Of a stretch of DNA of 64,000 nucleotides, positions 21,552-31,779 are shown piece by piece. A model generated the notes under the pieces. It searched no databases. It saw only the letters and a list, made by a program, of their open reading frames with translations, and was not told the DNA's origin. A program made the position numbers and the translations under genes. Each line of letters starts with the position of its first letter. The first letter of the stretch is position 1. The DNA is from Rhynchopus sp. YZ270_cl-10 (taxonomy: Eukaryota; Euglenozoa; Diplonemea; Diplonemida; Diplonemidae), in the NCBI GenBank assembly GCA_964035575.1, contig OZ037887.1, positions 124,001 to 188,000 on the forward strand, read 5' to 3'.

Positions 21552-22289
21552 TCACACAAAGGACTCCCGTTGCTTGCGATACCGATGCGTGCGTTCCGTG
21601 GAGGTGGAGAACTCTAGCAGGGCCGGGATGATGCTGCCTGCCACCCAGGGGGCTGCTTCCTCGGCGTAGGGGCGCCCTTTCCCGTTGTCGGGGTGCGACA
21701 CGATCGCTACGCTATAGAGGAGCTGTGAGGCCATGGTCATGTACAGCGTCATATGCATGGTGGCTTGCTCCTTTAGTGGTACACGCCACATTCTTGCTGA
21801 GATATTGCATGTTGCGCTTATTATCCCTAATTCTATTGTCAAAGATCGTGACGAAGCGCTTGTCAAGCCGGCCTGCAATGCGGTCACACAGAACAAACCT
21901 ACCGAAGCTGCCAAAGCCTTGCGTAGTTCAGGTGCGGAGGCTTCGGCGAGGGGTACCGTGGAGTTTCGTGTGGAGTATACTAATACGGTGTCGTGAAATA
22001 GAAACACAACGGCAACGACCATCTGCCAGCCAGGCGCGCCGCCCAAGAACGACCCATAGAAATTTGTGAAATCCGCAAGCGCAAGAGTCGCCACAACAAC
22101 CAAAGAAGGGCGTGTCATCGGGGGTGTAAGAAGCCGTGTTGCAGAGAATGTGCACACCACCATCAGCCCCACCACAGCTAGCCATCCGCAGGTGTCGCTG
22201 AAACGGCCCTGGATCGTGAAGTCCTCCAAGTCCAACGAGTCCGATCCGGTGTCTCGAGAGTAATCAAGGTCCGAAACAATGTCGGCCAT
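21552..22289 (-). CDS. Multipass membrane protein, unknown
   Basis: 245 residues. An acidic N-terminus of about 30 residues is followed by about six hydrophobic helices (near 34-50, 62-78, 88-105, 124-142, 150-165 and 178-198) and a basic C-terminal tail ending RKQRESFV. The size and layout suggest a small integral membrane protein. No transporter or receptor motif is recognised. The upstream minus strand is pyrimidine-rich and reaches the ATG with no AG nearby, so the start is less certain than in its neighbours. No paralogue is seen in the window. Confidence 0.65.
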   Translation of the reverse strand: MADIVSDLDYSRDTGSDSLDLEDFTIQGRFSDTCGWLAVVGLMVVCTFSATRLLTPPMTRPSLVVVATLALADFTNFYGSFLGGAPGWQMVVAVVFLFHDTVLVYSTRNSTVPLAEASAPELRKALAASVGLFCVTALQAGLTSASSRSLTIELGIISATCNISARMWRVPLKEQATMHMTLYMTMASQLLYSVAIVSHPDNGKGRPYAEEAAPWVAGSIIPALLEFSTSTERTHRYRKQRESFV

Positions 22290-24054
22290 TTGAGAGAAAG
22301 AAAGGGAGAAAAGGTTTTTTTTGAAAACGCCAAAAGAAATGAAGTTTTTTTTTTGGTGATTTGTTAGTGTCCCAAAGAGGAGAAATGAAAAATCATGTAA
22401 GGAAAGGAGAAAAGCAGATGTTTTGTGTGAATAAAAGAGTAGTTGTGTATGCGCTGGGGGGGATGTGTTGTGTGTGTATTTTTTTTTGTGTTCGTAACGT
22501 CAAAGTTTTTAACTTTTTGATTGAGCTTACCGAATCGCTCAACTGCGATGGGGGAAATCATGCGTGCTTTGATCTCGTTTGAAATTCGAGATCTGAACCG
22601 CTATGATGGATTTGAGAAATCCAGAAAGCTTCAGAGAAAATGAAATTCCCAACACAACACAGCAGTCGTCACCTCTCCACCCCCCTCTTCATAGACTAAC
22701 ACCTCAGTTAGCATGCATCCACTTTCCCTAGGCATAGAAATACATTAAAATAAATATCCTTTCGTTTTCTGTCGAGACATTCCCGCTTTCTTTATTTGAT
22801 GTTTTCTTTGGGGAGAGATAGGAGCTAGCAACCCAACCAGCCATACATATAAAAGGACCTGGCTTTCCAGTGAGGGACAAAGCCCTGCAAGGAAGGAAGG
22901 GGGGAATATACGAATTTGTATTTTTGTTTTTTTGTTTTGCTTTGTTTTTTTTTTATTTTTCCCTCTTGCTTTTTCTTTCCCTTTAAAAAAAGGTGTCTGG
23001 TCTGCCTCTAAGGACAACAACCTTTTTTGGACGGTGGGGTAGAAACCGCATTTATTTGGAAAGAAAAGAAGAAAGAAAAATAGTTTTTTGTTTAAAAAAA
23101 AAGAATATGATCTTCAGCTGCTTTTTTTAGTCACCATTACGAAAGGTTTTACCCACTGTGCCCATCAGAGCAACACTGAGACGGAGACGGTGACTCCACA
23201 CCATCCCCTTCCTCTCTCCCCCATTACCCTACGATAATTTTCTCTGACATACAAAAAAAAATTGACTTGAAATACAAAAAGCCGTATACACTTTTGGTAC
23301 ATTGATCGGTGTACCGGGTGGAACCCCCAAAAAATAAAAAAAAAAAAATTGGCTCGAAATACAAAAAAAAAAAACCCATCTCAAGAGTACCGGCGGTACT
23401 CTCAACAAAAAGTAGTGATGCGAGAAAATAATGGGCACTTCCCCTGGTTTTTTGATGGTACAAAAAAACAAACAATAAGAAAAATTCATCTACTTACGGT
23501 GGTCCCCCTCAACCAAACAGCAAGCATTAAAGGGTGTAACATGACATTGTACCCCCTCCTTTTTTTTCCCTTCCGAAGAAGATGAGTTTTGGGTAATTTT
23601 CTGACAAGAAAAAAAAAACGTAAAAAAAAAAAAAAAACACATCAAAACCTACCTCACCTTTTAATAGCCTTCTCTCTTCTCACCCCCTTTTGACAATATC
23701 CCTCTGAATATTGACTTTGGTTCCCCCCTTTTTTAACAATCATTTGACAGTGTTAGTGTGACCCTCCCAAAGAATGATCACTTCCACACACACACGCACA
23801 CACTCCTCTCTGTTTATCACAACCACAACCCGGAGTCCGACAAAAACCGGAATCCTTCCCCTAGGTCTGTCATTACCACGCCCTTTTGCTATTTGAAGCA
23901 TCCCCCTTATATTCCAATCTCAGGATAACTCTCACTCTAGCTCTACTGGAGTATGACGGAATTTTTTTTTAATACATTGGTGCTCCGGAGGGGGGTCGAT
24001 ATTGACAGGTCGCTGATGTGGACCGATTTCCCCCCCTTTTTTTTCTTCGTCTTT
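22290..24054. other. Intergenic spacer with degraded F1 pieces
   Basis: No supported gene. An F1 fragment lies at about 23264-23330 and a second degraded piece near 23343-23410. Around these are poly-A and poly-T tracts and AC-rich stretches (23785-23803). Short open frames here are composed of homopolymer translations. Confidence 0.6.
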
Positions 24055-25398
24055 TCATGCCTTTGCAATGCCAGATACGTCGAAGAGCGCATTGGAGATG
24101 TGCTCGTAAGAGAGGAACGTGATGATGGCACCTGGGAGTGTGCGCACGAGGGTGGGGACGAGGCCGCGGTAGAGCCCTCTGACACCTTCATGCTTCACGA
24201 TGTACTGCAGCGAGCGCAGGACACCCTGGTACTCATGTCCGGCCACGTTGCGTGGGTCCTGCAGACGGATGCGCAGCACAACAAGCGGCGTCGTAAACAT
24301 GCTTGCCACACATTTGCTCCCCAACGTCGCGGCCGCTATCTCCGCGGTGTTCAGGCGCGCCCCTTCCTCGCACCCCCACAGACCCCGCCGCCGTCCCAGC
24401 TGCGTCTTGCAAAACTCATACAAAGTGATCTGTACAGTACCATGCGAAACCATCATCAAGCTTGGCGTTAACCTGTTTCAGATTTTTCATGTTTTGATGA
24501 TTACTTTTAGTAAATTGAAATATTCCTTAAAAAAAAAGTAGTTGAAACGTGCTCAAACGCATCTCAGTCGAGCTCATCATCCTCATGCAATAAAAATGTG
24601 AAATGCACTGCCATTTCTGTCAATTTGGTCTTTTTTAAAATCTCTTTCCAAAAAGAAAGCAGAGGTGAAATACAAAGCCCTCTCATGAACAGTGTACCTT
24701 TGGTACAATGACCGGCTGTACCAGGGGGGTGGACACCCCAACCATGCAGTCCTACAATCCATTTCGAGAAAGACAACATACCCCGAATAAAGCCCCACTA
24801 CCCCTTCATTTTTGAGAATATGCTTCAACCCATGGCACGTACTTCGGTAGCGCAGCACCCCTTCCCCTGCCCCTCGCTGCAGCTGCATCCGTGTTTTCAC
24901 CAGCCACAGCGGGCATGTCGTCAACGTTGCCACAACACCCGCAGACGACGCAGAAAGGCTGTCACCTAACGGCCCTGCGGAACTCCCTTTTGCATTCCCC
25001 CCCATCCCCCCCGAGAAACACTCACGGTACGCCATCTGGAGGTAGCGGAACACCCCGAAATAGATTGCCCACGAGGCTGAGGAGGCGCACATTGCCGCGC
25101 CTATCCCTTGGTACATCGGGGCCAGGCCTGCGACGCTGTAGCTTGCACGGATGGCATGGAGAGTACCACGGAATCGTGTCACTCCATCCAATGCTCTGCT
25201 CTTTTGCCCATCCTGTGCAATGTATCGCACCTTCACAAAGTCCAACGGATATGTCAAAACTGTCGCAAAAAGACCGCTCACAAACCCTGCAAAGGAATGT
25301 ACCAATACCGACGCAGGAATAACCGGGGGCCGTTGTATCGGGATTTGCAAAGTGGATTGAATGGTGACAGTGGAGTCCGAGGTAGAGGTGGACGCCAT
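24055..25398 (-). CDS. Mitochondrial carrier (SLC25; FAD/folate-carrier-like), two exons
   Basis: 344 residues in two exons: 25398-24782 and 24472-24055. The intron is 24781-24473 (309 nt), with donor GTATGT and acceptor AAACAG, interrupting a Gly codon. Joining gives the expected ...GLYSGLTPSL... turn and restores three carrier repeats with signatures YPLDFVKVR, CPLWLVKTRM and TPLVVLRIR. The family shuttles metabolites across the inner mitochondrial membrane. CPLW-KTR in repeat 2 followed by a SHG-VQ helix is most like SLC25A32/FLX1-type carriers for FAD, folate or NAD. The substrate is inference. The intron carries an F1 repeat over about a third of its length. Without the intron the gene would look like two truncated pieces. 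The start is the first Met; the region before it is pyrimidine-rich. Confidence 0.88.
24664..24766 (+). repeat. F1 short dispersed repeat inside carrier intron
   Basis: Nearly full F1, from GAAATACAAAGCCCTCTC to ACAATCCATTTCG. It lies wholly inside the 309-nt intron of the carrier gene. The donor is 15 nt from one edge of the repeat. Confidence 0.88.
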
Positions 25399-25880
25399 GG
25401 GAAAAGAGAAGAAGTGGGGGAGGAGGGAATGGAAAAAGGGTAAGATGAGCCTAGGGGGTCACCTTACAGATGGTGTACACCGAAAAGAGGGGTGAAAAAA
25501 GAAGGGAAAAGGTGCTATCGTATCATTGTTCGAAGTGAAGGTGTTTTGTGTTTGGTTTTTTTTTTTTGCAGTGTGGTCTGTGGGGGGTGAAGTGGTGAAG
25601 GGGGGTGTGAAAGGGAAAGCAAGTGAAAAGGGTTGGTAGGTGAGGGGGGAGGGGGGAAAAGGTCTGCTGTTTTGAATACGTACTTTAATTTCACAATTGA
25701 AAATACTTTGTGGGGTGACTGCAATTGGGGATACAAATTGTAAGCATCCCCGGAAAGTGATGAGAAGTACGGGCAAGCCTGAAGCCATGCAATCACCCTG
25801 CAACCCATTTCACGGTTTACCTCTATCACAGAAACCTCAAGTAGCAAATTTAGAAAAGACAAAGCAAAGACTATTTATTT

Positions 25881-26070
25881 GATGAAATAAAGTTCACTTT
25901 TTTTCACTGAGGTGGTGGTACATCCGAAGCTGAAAAGTAATTTTTTTGACATGACGAGCGCAGCGAGTCATGTCAAGGATAGTTGTTTCCACGAGCGCAG
26001 CGAGTGGAAACAAGCTTCAGCTTCGAGATGTACCACCACCGAGGTGAAAAAGAGTGAACTATATTAAATC
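25881..26070. repeat. Inverted-repeat hairpin with two inner hairpins
   Basis: Arms starting near 25881 and ending near 26070 pair over about 50 bp (AGTTCACTTTTTTTCAC and GGTGGTGGTACATC on the left; complements on the right). Between the arms are two small hairpins that share the 12-base loop sequence GAGCGCAGCGAG (25956-25967 and 25993-26004) on different stems, GACATGAC and GTTTCCAC. Confidence 0.8.
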
Positions 26071-26092
26071 GAATATGTAGTTTTATTTTACG

Positions 26093-26566
26093 TGTGAAAT
26101 AGTCGAGGTGCATTTCTGATATTTACCTGTAAAAGTGGGTACCGTATTGTGTGACAACATGCTGTAGTGAAGAATCTGCGGGTTTGTGGAATAGTAGTGA
26201 GTCATAAAATGGCTCAAAAAATCCAAAGAAGCCCTCAGATTGACCAAATCCAGAAAAAAAATGTCAGGTCAAAAATTCAACCAGAATACGGTATAAAGTC
26301 GCCCAAAAGGCTCAGCTTTGCCATTCTATCGGGCAGGGTCCGATTTTATTTTCTTTCCCCCCCATTTTCTTTGAAAAATTGCCATAAAAATCGAGTGCGG
26401 GGTGGGGAAAGTGTGGAGTGAAGAAAAGTACTTTATTTCACCCATTTTTACTTTTCTTCACTCGCCCAGGTTACGCGTGTACAAAATGAGTAGTTTAAAG
26501 TCCACTTTACGTCACTCACTTTTACAGGTAAAAATCAGAAATGCACAGAGACTTTATTTCACTAGT
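26093..26566. repeat. Foldback element with 50-bp arms
   Basis: The left arm 26093-26143 and right arm 26513-26566 are inverted copies sharing GTGCATTTCTGAT and TTTACCTGTAAAAGTG. GTGAAATAAAGT-type motifs recur on both strands around it. Its interior, 26197-26300, matches 47765-47868 in the opposite orientation. With the preceding hairpin it may form one larger element of about 700 bp. Confidence 0.65.
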
Positions 26567-26599
26567 GAAATAAAAAACATTATTTCATTGGTGTGGCTG

Positions 26600-27786
26600 A
26601 AGGGGGGGTGGTTCGCACTTTTTGCGCACTTTTACCATGTTGGCTTGCTGACTGTGCCTGTGTACACAGGTACACAGTGTTTAATTTTCACAGGGCGGGA
26701 GGGGGGAAATTTTTGAGGGCTGATTCGCGAAGGTAAAGAGGGTGCGAAAAAGGTACCCTTGCTTTTGGAGAAAAAGAAAAAGTAAATTCTTCATGCACAA
26801 ATTGAAACTTCAGTAGATTGGTTTCTGACATTAACCCTGTTTCAGTCCTAAGAATCATACAGTTGTATTCGAAAGAGTGGACATCTTGAGGGATTTCCCT
26901 TTAGATGGTGGGTGAATGTCGTGAAACAAATGTTCGTGTGAACATTATTGGTACCTTCTACTTCAGTTTTGTTGGTTAGGGAGTACACAAAATTAAAAAA
27001 GTTTTTTTTCCCCTTTTCTTTCTCTGTCCTTACACGGATATGTCCTGTCTGTGCACCAGGAGGAGGGTAAGCTAAAGAGTCTTGGTCTTGATGGCAGCCG
27101 TGTATACTTAAAGTATTCCGTGCAATAATTGCTACCAATCCAAACAAATACCATCACATCCTGTTTGTGTATCAGATAGAAAACCCAAGCAGACACAGAA
27201 GAAAGAAAAAAAATAAAATAAAGCAAAATAAACAGGAAATACTGAATCTTCTGGACTTAGTCATTCGCCGCCCAAGCAATGATTAATACATTCATTATCC
27301 ATTGTACAGACACACATAAAAAGTGAACAAAAAAAAGAGGCACATAAGCACAGCCGGTCAATCAGTCTACACTAATAGAGCCAAGTTATCAAAAAATAGA
27401 AACTAACTTACGTGGTATTTCCTCCTTCATTCCATGAGACGGCACAAACTAGTTAACCGACCCATGCTCCCAACTAGCCTAGGTATACATGGACATTAAT
27501 TCTGGGACGCACTGTATGGCACGGTTCGTAAAGGGGGTACACAAAAGGTAAGTTGAAGTGATTTTTTCCACTCGGAATTTCTCCTCGATTATTTTAATGA
27601 ATTCAGTGTCGGTGGCAAAAGTGAAGGCGGTGGTTCTTGTGTGCACACATATTGATGTTCTTCAGCAATACGATGTAAAGGGCAATCAGTTCACCGACAG
27701 TTTCTGCCGAAGTGACTCTTCATAGAACGTTCTTTGTGCAAAACACACGACCACGAGAGTCATCGCAGTGTGCTGCACTTCGAAGC
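26600..27786. other. Intergenic spacer downstream of the LRR gene
   Basis: No supported gene and few repeats. One short palindromic stretch (TGTGTACACAGGTACACAG) lies near 26658. Composition is moderate, without a coding signal in either strand. Confidence 0.5.
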
Positions 27787-29577
27787 TCACCACCCAGGTT
27801 CAACCTGCTCCCTTGTTGACGCCCACTTCCGAACCTGGTCGTCAGTTTGTAAAGAAATGCAACCATCCATAAACTCGCATCCGATTCGTGTTACACCACT
27901 CAATCCTGCAAAGTCGATGGAGGCTAACGACGTGCAATGTGATAAGAAGTCGTCCCCAAGGCTTGTGACGCTACCCAATCCTGCAAAGTTGATGGAGGTT
28001 AACGACGTGCAATCTGATAAGAAGTTGTTACCAAGGCTTGTGATGCTTCCCAATCCTGCAAAGTTGATGGAGGTTAATGACGTGCAACCAGATAAAAAGC
28101 GGTGCTCAAGACTTGCGATGATGCCCAATCCTGCAAAGTCGAAGCAGATTAGCGATGTGCAACCAGATAAGAAGTAGTTACCAAGGCTTGTGATGCTGCC
28201 CAATCCTGCAAAGTCAACTGAGGTTAACGACGTGCAATCTGATAAGAAGTTGTTACCAAGGCTTGTGGCACTACCCAATCCTGCAAAGTCGATGGAGGTT
28301 AACGACGTGCAATGTGATAAGAAGTAGTTACCAAGGCTTGTGATGCTGCCCAATCCCGCAAAGTCAACTGAGGTCAACGACGTGCAACGTAATAAGAAGT
28401 AGTTCCCAAGGTTTGTGACACGGCGCAATCCTGCAAAGTCGATGGAGGATAACGACGTACAATGTGATAAGAAGCTGTTCCCAAGGCTTGTGATACTGTC
28501 CAATCCCGCAAAGTCAACTGAGGTCAACGACGTGCAACGTAATAAGAAGTAGTTCCCAAGGCTTGTGACACTGCTCAATCCTGCAAAGTTGATGGAGGTT
28601 AACGACGTGCAACCAGATAAAAAGCAGTTCCCAAGGCTTGTGACACTGCCCAGTCCTGCAAAGTCGATGGAGGTCAACGCCGTGCAATCTGATAAAAAGT
28701 TGTTCCCAAGGCTTGTGATGGTGCTCAATCCTGCAAAGTCGATGGAGGTCAACGCCACGCAATCTGATAAGAAGTTGTTACCAAGGCTTGTGATACTGTC
28801 CAATCCCGCAAGGTCAACTGAGGTCAACGACGTGCAACGTGATAAGAAGTAGTTCCCAAGGCCTGTGACACGGCGCAATCCTGCAAAGTCGATGAAGGTT
28901 AACGCCGTGCAACCAGATAAAAAGCAGTTCCCAAGGCTTGTGACGCTACCCAGTCCTGCAAAGTCGATGGAGGTCAACGCCTTGCAATGTGATAAGAAGT
29001 TGTTACCAAGGCTTGTGACACTGTCCAATCCTGCAAAGTTGAATGGCTCAAACATGTGTAGTGACGTGCAATTTTGCAGGAAGTACGCACCTATTGTAAT
29101 GACGTTGCGCAACCCAGACAGGTTAATTGATTCCAATGATGAACATTGCAAGAAGTCGTCACCAATCGCAGTAACAGCCAATGGGGCACTCAGATCAAGG
29201 CTACGTAAATTAAAAAGGTGTGCGAGGAACCTGTTCGGAATCGCAGTTACAACTTCTGCCTGCAGAAACAACCGAGCTACTTTGGGGTCTCTTACTCGCG
29301 CAAGCCTCTCTGGTGTGAGGTCTGTCTCACCCAATGCACGAAGAGCTGTAATGGATTCTTGCTTCATCGTCCGCCTCAACACGACTATGTCGCCAGCACT
29401 CAGCGCTGTGATGTTGATGTCCTCTCCTTCGCCATTCCCTCTGACGTACATGTCAAAGCTGCCTTCAGCAAATCCCGCTGTAGTTGCCACCTTCTGCCGC
29501 AGGTGCTTCGCTGTGTCATCCACATCCACATTGACGACGTACGTCTGACCATCAAACCCCTCGATGTTGAGTTCCAT
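27787..29577 (-). CDS. Ubiquitin-like plus BspA-type leucine-rich-repeat protein
   Basis: 596 residues. Residues 1-70 have the pattern of a ubiquitin-like fold (ELNIEGFDGQTYVVNVDVDD... and a closing DIVVLRR). Residues 110-570 are about 18 leucine-rich repeats of 24 residues with consensus TSIDFAGLGSVTSLGNxFLSxCTSL, the BspA/LRR_5 type. The last repeat breaks the pattern (EFMDGCISL) and a charged tail ends VEPGW. LRR_5 proteins usually mediate protein contacts. A ubiquitin-like head could dock to the ubiquitin machinery, which is inference. The repeats are close to identical at DNA level with a 72-bp period, so recent expansion or homogenisation is likely. An acceptor-like TTCTTTATTACAACAG lies 18 nt before the ATG. 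No signal peptide. Confidence 0.88.
   Translation of the reverse strand: MELNIEGFDGQTYVVNVDVDDTAKHLRQKVATTAGFAEGSFDMYVRGNGEGEDINITALSAGDIVVLRRTMKQESITALRALGETDLTPERLARVRDPKVARLFLQAEVVTAIPNRFLAHLFNLRSLDLSAPLAVTAIGDDFLQCSSLESINLSGLRNVITIGAYFLQNCTSLHMFEPFNFAGLDSVTSLGNNFLSHCKALTSIDFAGLGSVTSLGNCFLSGCTALTFIDFAGLRRVTGLGNYFLSRCTSLTSVDLAGLDSITSLGNNFLSDCVALTSIDFAGLSTITSLGNNFLSDCTALTSIDFAGLGSVTSLGNCFLSGCTSLTSINFAGLSSVTSLGNYFLLRCTSLTSVDFAGLDSITSLGNSFLSHCTSLSSIDFAGLRRVTNLGNYFLLRCTSLTSVDFAGLGSITSLGNYFLSHCTSLTSIDFAGLGSATSLGNNFLSDCTSLTSVDFAGLGSITSLGNYFLSGCTSLICFDFAGLGIIASLEHRFLSGCTSLTSINFAGLGSITSLGNNFLSDCTSLTSINFAGLGSVTSLGDDFLSHCTSLASIDFAGLSGVTRIGCEFMDGCISLQTDDQVRKWASTREQVEPGW
27890..29070 (-). repeat. 72-bp coding tandem repeat (LRR units)
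   Basis: The DNA repeats with a 72-bp period, each unit encoding one 24-residue LRR. Variation concentrates at the residue before FLS and in the two residues between S and C. Neighbouring units are often alike, for example those near 28320-28400 and 28490-28560. Confidence 0.85.
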
Positions 29578-29595
29578 TGGTGTTTTGTGTATTTT

Positions 29596-29614
29596 CTGTT
29601 GTAATAAAGAAGGT
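29596..29614 (-). promoter_or_regulatory. Predicted trans-splice acceptor of the LRR gene
   Basis: Minus strand reads CTTCTTTATTACAACAG followed by an 18-nt leader and the ATG. Confidence 0.45.
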
Positions 29615-29756
29615 AAATGATGCGGAAAAGGACTTGCAGATGAACGGGATCATTGGAGACACAGTTTCATTAACCCTTTGGTGTACCGTTTTCCCGTACG
29701 TCGGTGGGCTGAAATTGGGTGAAATTGGGGAAAAATGCCGTTTTTTTTTGCCGTTA

Positions 29757-30685
29757 GGGTAGTGTAACTTTTTCGGTCTGTTACCGTTATTTTGGTGTTC
29801 GAAAAATCCGGCGGGCGGCGGAGAAAAAAAGTTATGAAGAAAAAAAAGTTTTACCAGGGGGAAAAAAGTTATGAAGAGATTTTCTTACATTTTTTCAGAG
29901 TTTTCTTCACAAAATCCTTATTTTCGTGACGTGTAGCTTGTTTTCTGTTACGTGTAGCATTTTGTGTCTCATTATCATATTGCCTGGTACCGCTGGTACT
30001 TTCTGGTACCTAGGTTCCTGGACACCGGGTGTCTAGGTACCAGAAAGTTATAGGTACTACAGTGTGTACAGTGTACAGTGTACAGTGTACAGTGTACAGT
30101 GTACAGTGTACAGTGTACAGTGTACAGTGTACAGTGTACAGTGTACAGTGTACAGTGTACAGTGTACAGTGTACAGTGTACAGTGTACAGTGTACAGTGT
30201 ACAGTGTACAGTGTACAGTGTACAGTGTACAGTGTACAGTGTACAGTGTACAGTGTACAGTGTACAGTGTACAGTGTACAGTGTACAGTGTACAGTGTAC
30301 AGTGTACAGTGTACAGTGTACAGTGTACAGTGTACAGTGTACAGTGTACAGTGTACAGTGTACAGTGTACAGTGTACAGTGTACAGTGTACAGTGTACAG
30401 TGTACAGTGTACAGTGTACAGTGTACAGTGTACAGTGTACAGTGTACAGTGTACAAGAAAACACTCGCGAAGGAAAACGACTTTTCTCTCGAGAAAAAAT
30501 TGCTGACTCACCAATTGATAGTGAGGTGCCATAGGTATGGGCCCTGTACAGCCCCACCCACATCTTTCCTATAGAACCTTTTCATAACTTTTTTCCCTAG
30601 GTACTTTCTACATAACTTTTTTTTTTTGGTTTTCAAAAAATCCGGCGGGCGGTAACGGTAACAGGCTGAAAAAGTTACACTACCC
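29757..30685. mobile_element. 929-bp TIR element (Harbinger/Tourist-like) with satellite core
   Basis: Terminal inverted repeats of about 35 bp begin GGGTAGTGTAACTTTTTC and continue into CTGTTACCG. The element is flanked by TTA on both sides (29754-29756 and 30686-30688). A 3-bp TTA duplication with GGG-starting tips is typical of PIF/Harbinger and Tourist-like MITEs. Sub-terminal copies of ATCCGGCGGGCGG are in direct orientation in both arms. The centre is a long heptamer satellite (30060-30454). Next to it, 30009-30048 forms a hairpin with stem CTTTCTGGTACC. There is no transposase, so it is non-autonomous. Confidence 0.75.
30060..30454. repeat. 7-bp satellite (ACAGTGT)n, about 56 copies
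   Basis: Nearly perfect tandem heptamer over about 395 bp, giving open frames on both strands because 7 is not a multiple of 3 and no stop arises. These frames are artefacts. The satellite is the core of the TIR element around it. Confidence 0.95.
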
Positions 30686-31779
30686 TTACTTGTATTTTTG
30701 ACTTGTTTTTCGATACCCACACTCCCAAATTTTACCTTGTGTGCTGTTTGCCTGCAAATCAAAATAAAATCAAAAACGGCAATGAAAAAAAGAGGCCTTG
30801 GCGAGGTCACAGACGGTGCACCTGCGCAGTTCTAATGCGAGAATGGAGGAGACCACATGCACCGTTTCCCCCATTCAAACCTCAGACAGAAATGGTCTGA
30901 GGGCTATGTACATCATTGCTCAATTATCAATTATCAATTATTCAGAGAAAAAAAGCAAAAGTGTTGAAAAAACTTGGACAGATGCGGCTCACACATCGTC
31001 TCTCTTTGAATGAAGTTGGAGAGAAAAAAATGCTTGGAATACAAAAGCCCTCTTGTGACGGTGTATCTTGAAGAAAAAAAAGAGAAAAAATGAAAGATGA
31101 ATGTGCCTCTCGTGCTAACACATACACCTATAGTAAAGACCCAAAGCCCCACCCACCCCCCACACCCCTCAACCCAGCGTTGAGGGAGACACAGGACCAG
31201 CGCAGCAGAAAGAAAGGGCAGCAGGAGACAGGGGAACGTGGGTGATTGGTAGAAAATAGGGTGCATGCTCACTCTCTCTCTCGTCCACACCCGTTCTACA
31301 ATCAATATAAAAAAACTCCCCCACAATGATTTTTTTGTCCCTGCCTTTCTCTTACCCCTGTGCAGCTAGTTATTCAGGTTAGAAAATTTAAAAAAAAAAA
31401 AAAATGCAGTCGGTCAGCAACCAGTTCTCCCGTGGTTCACCCACGGGTTTTCCCGTGGTCCGCTGACCGCATCACACAATACAAAAAAAACCCCTTGTTG
31501 GGCAATTTTGTCACAAAGACACATACACACATTGGGGTCCTATGCTGCGCAAGAATTCCCTATATTAGTTATCAAACAACACATAAACAACACTCTCTGC
31601 GGGAAGAGGGAAGGTGGAAATGAAGATTGTGCAAAACCACCTCTTTTTACCTAAAGAAAACACCCCAGGATATCCCACACAGATACATTTTATTGGAGAC
31701 TACCCTCAAAAAGAAGTTGCCCACTTTGACAAGCACAGAACACAAAGACCGTTTTTTAAAATTCTACAAAAAAAATCCA
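30686..31779. other. Intergenic spacer downstream of the F-box gene
   Basis: An F1 remnant at about 31030-31072 is followed by F3 at about 31089-31120. A 67-bp hairpin with tips GCAGTCGGTCAGC and GCTGACCGC lies at about 31404-31470, built around CCCACGGG-like sequence. An F9 motif lies at about 31543-31557. No gene is supported. Confidence 0.6.

Noticed and set aside
30060-30454. CRISPR-like array
   Set aside because: There are no spacers; it is a simple tandem heptamer.
29975-30574. Long overlapping open frames on both strands
   Set aside because: They are translations of the 7-bp satellite, which has no stop in several frames. No gene.
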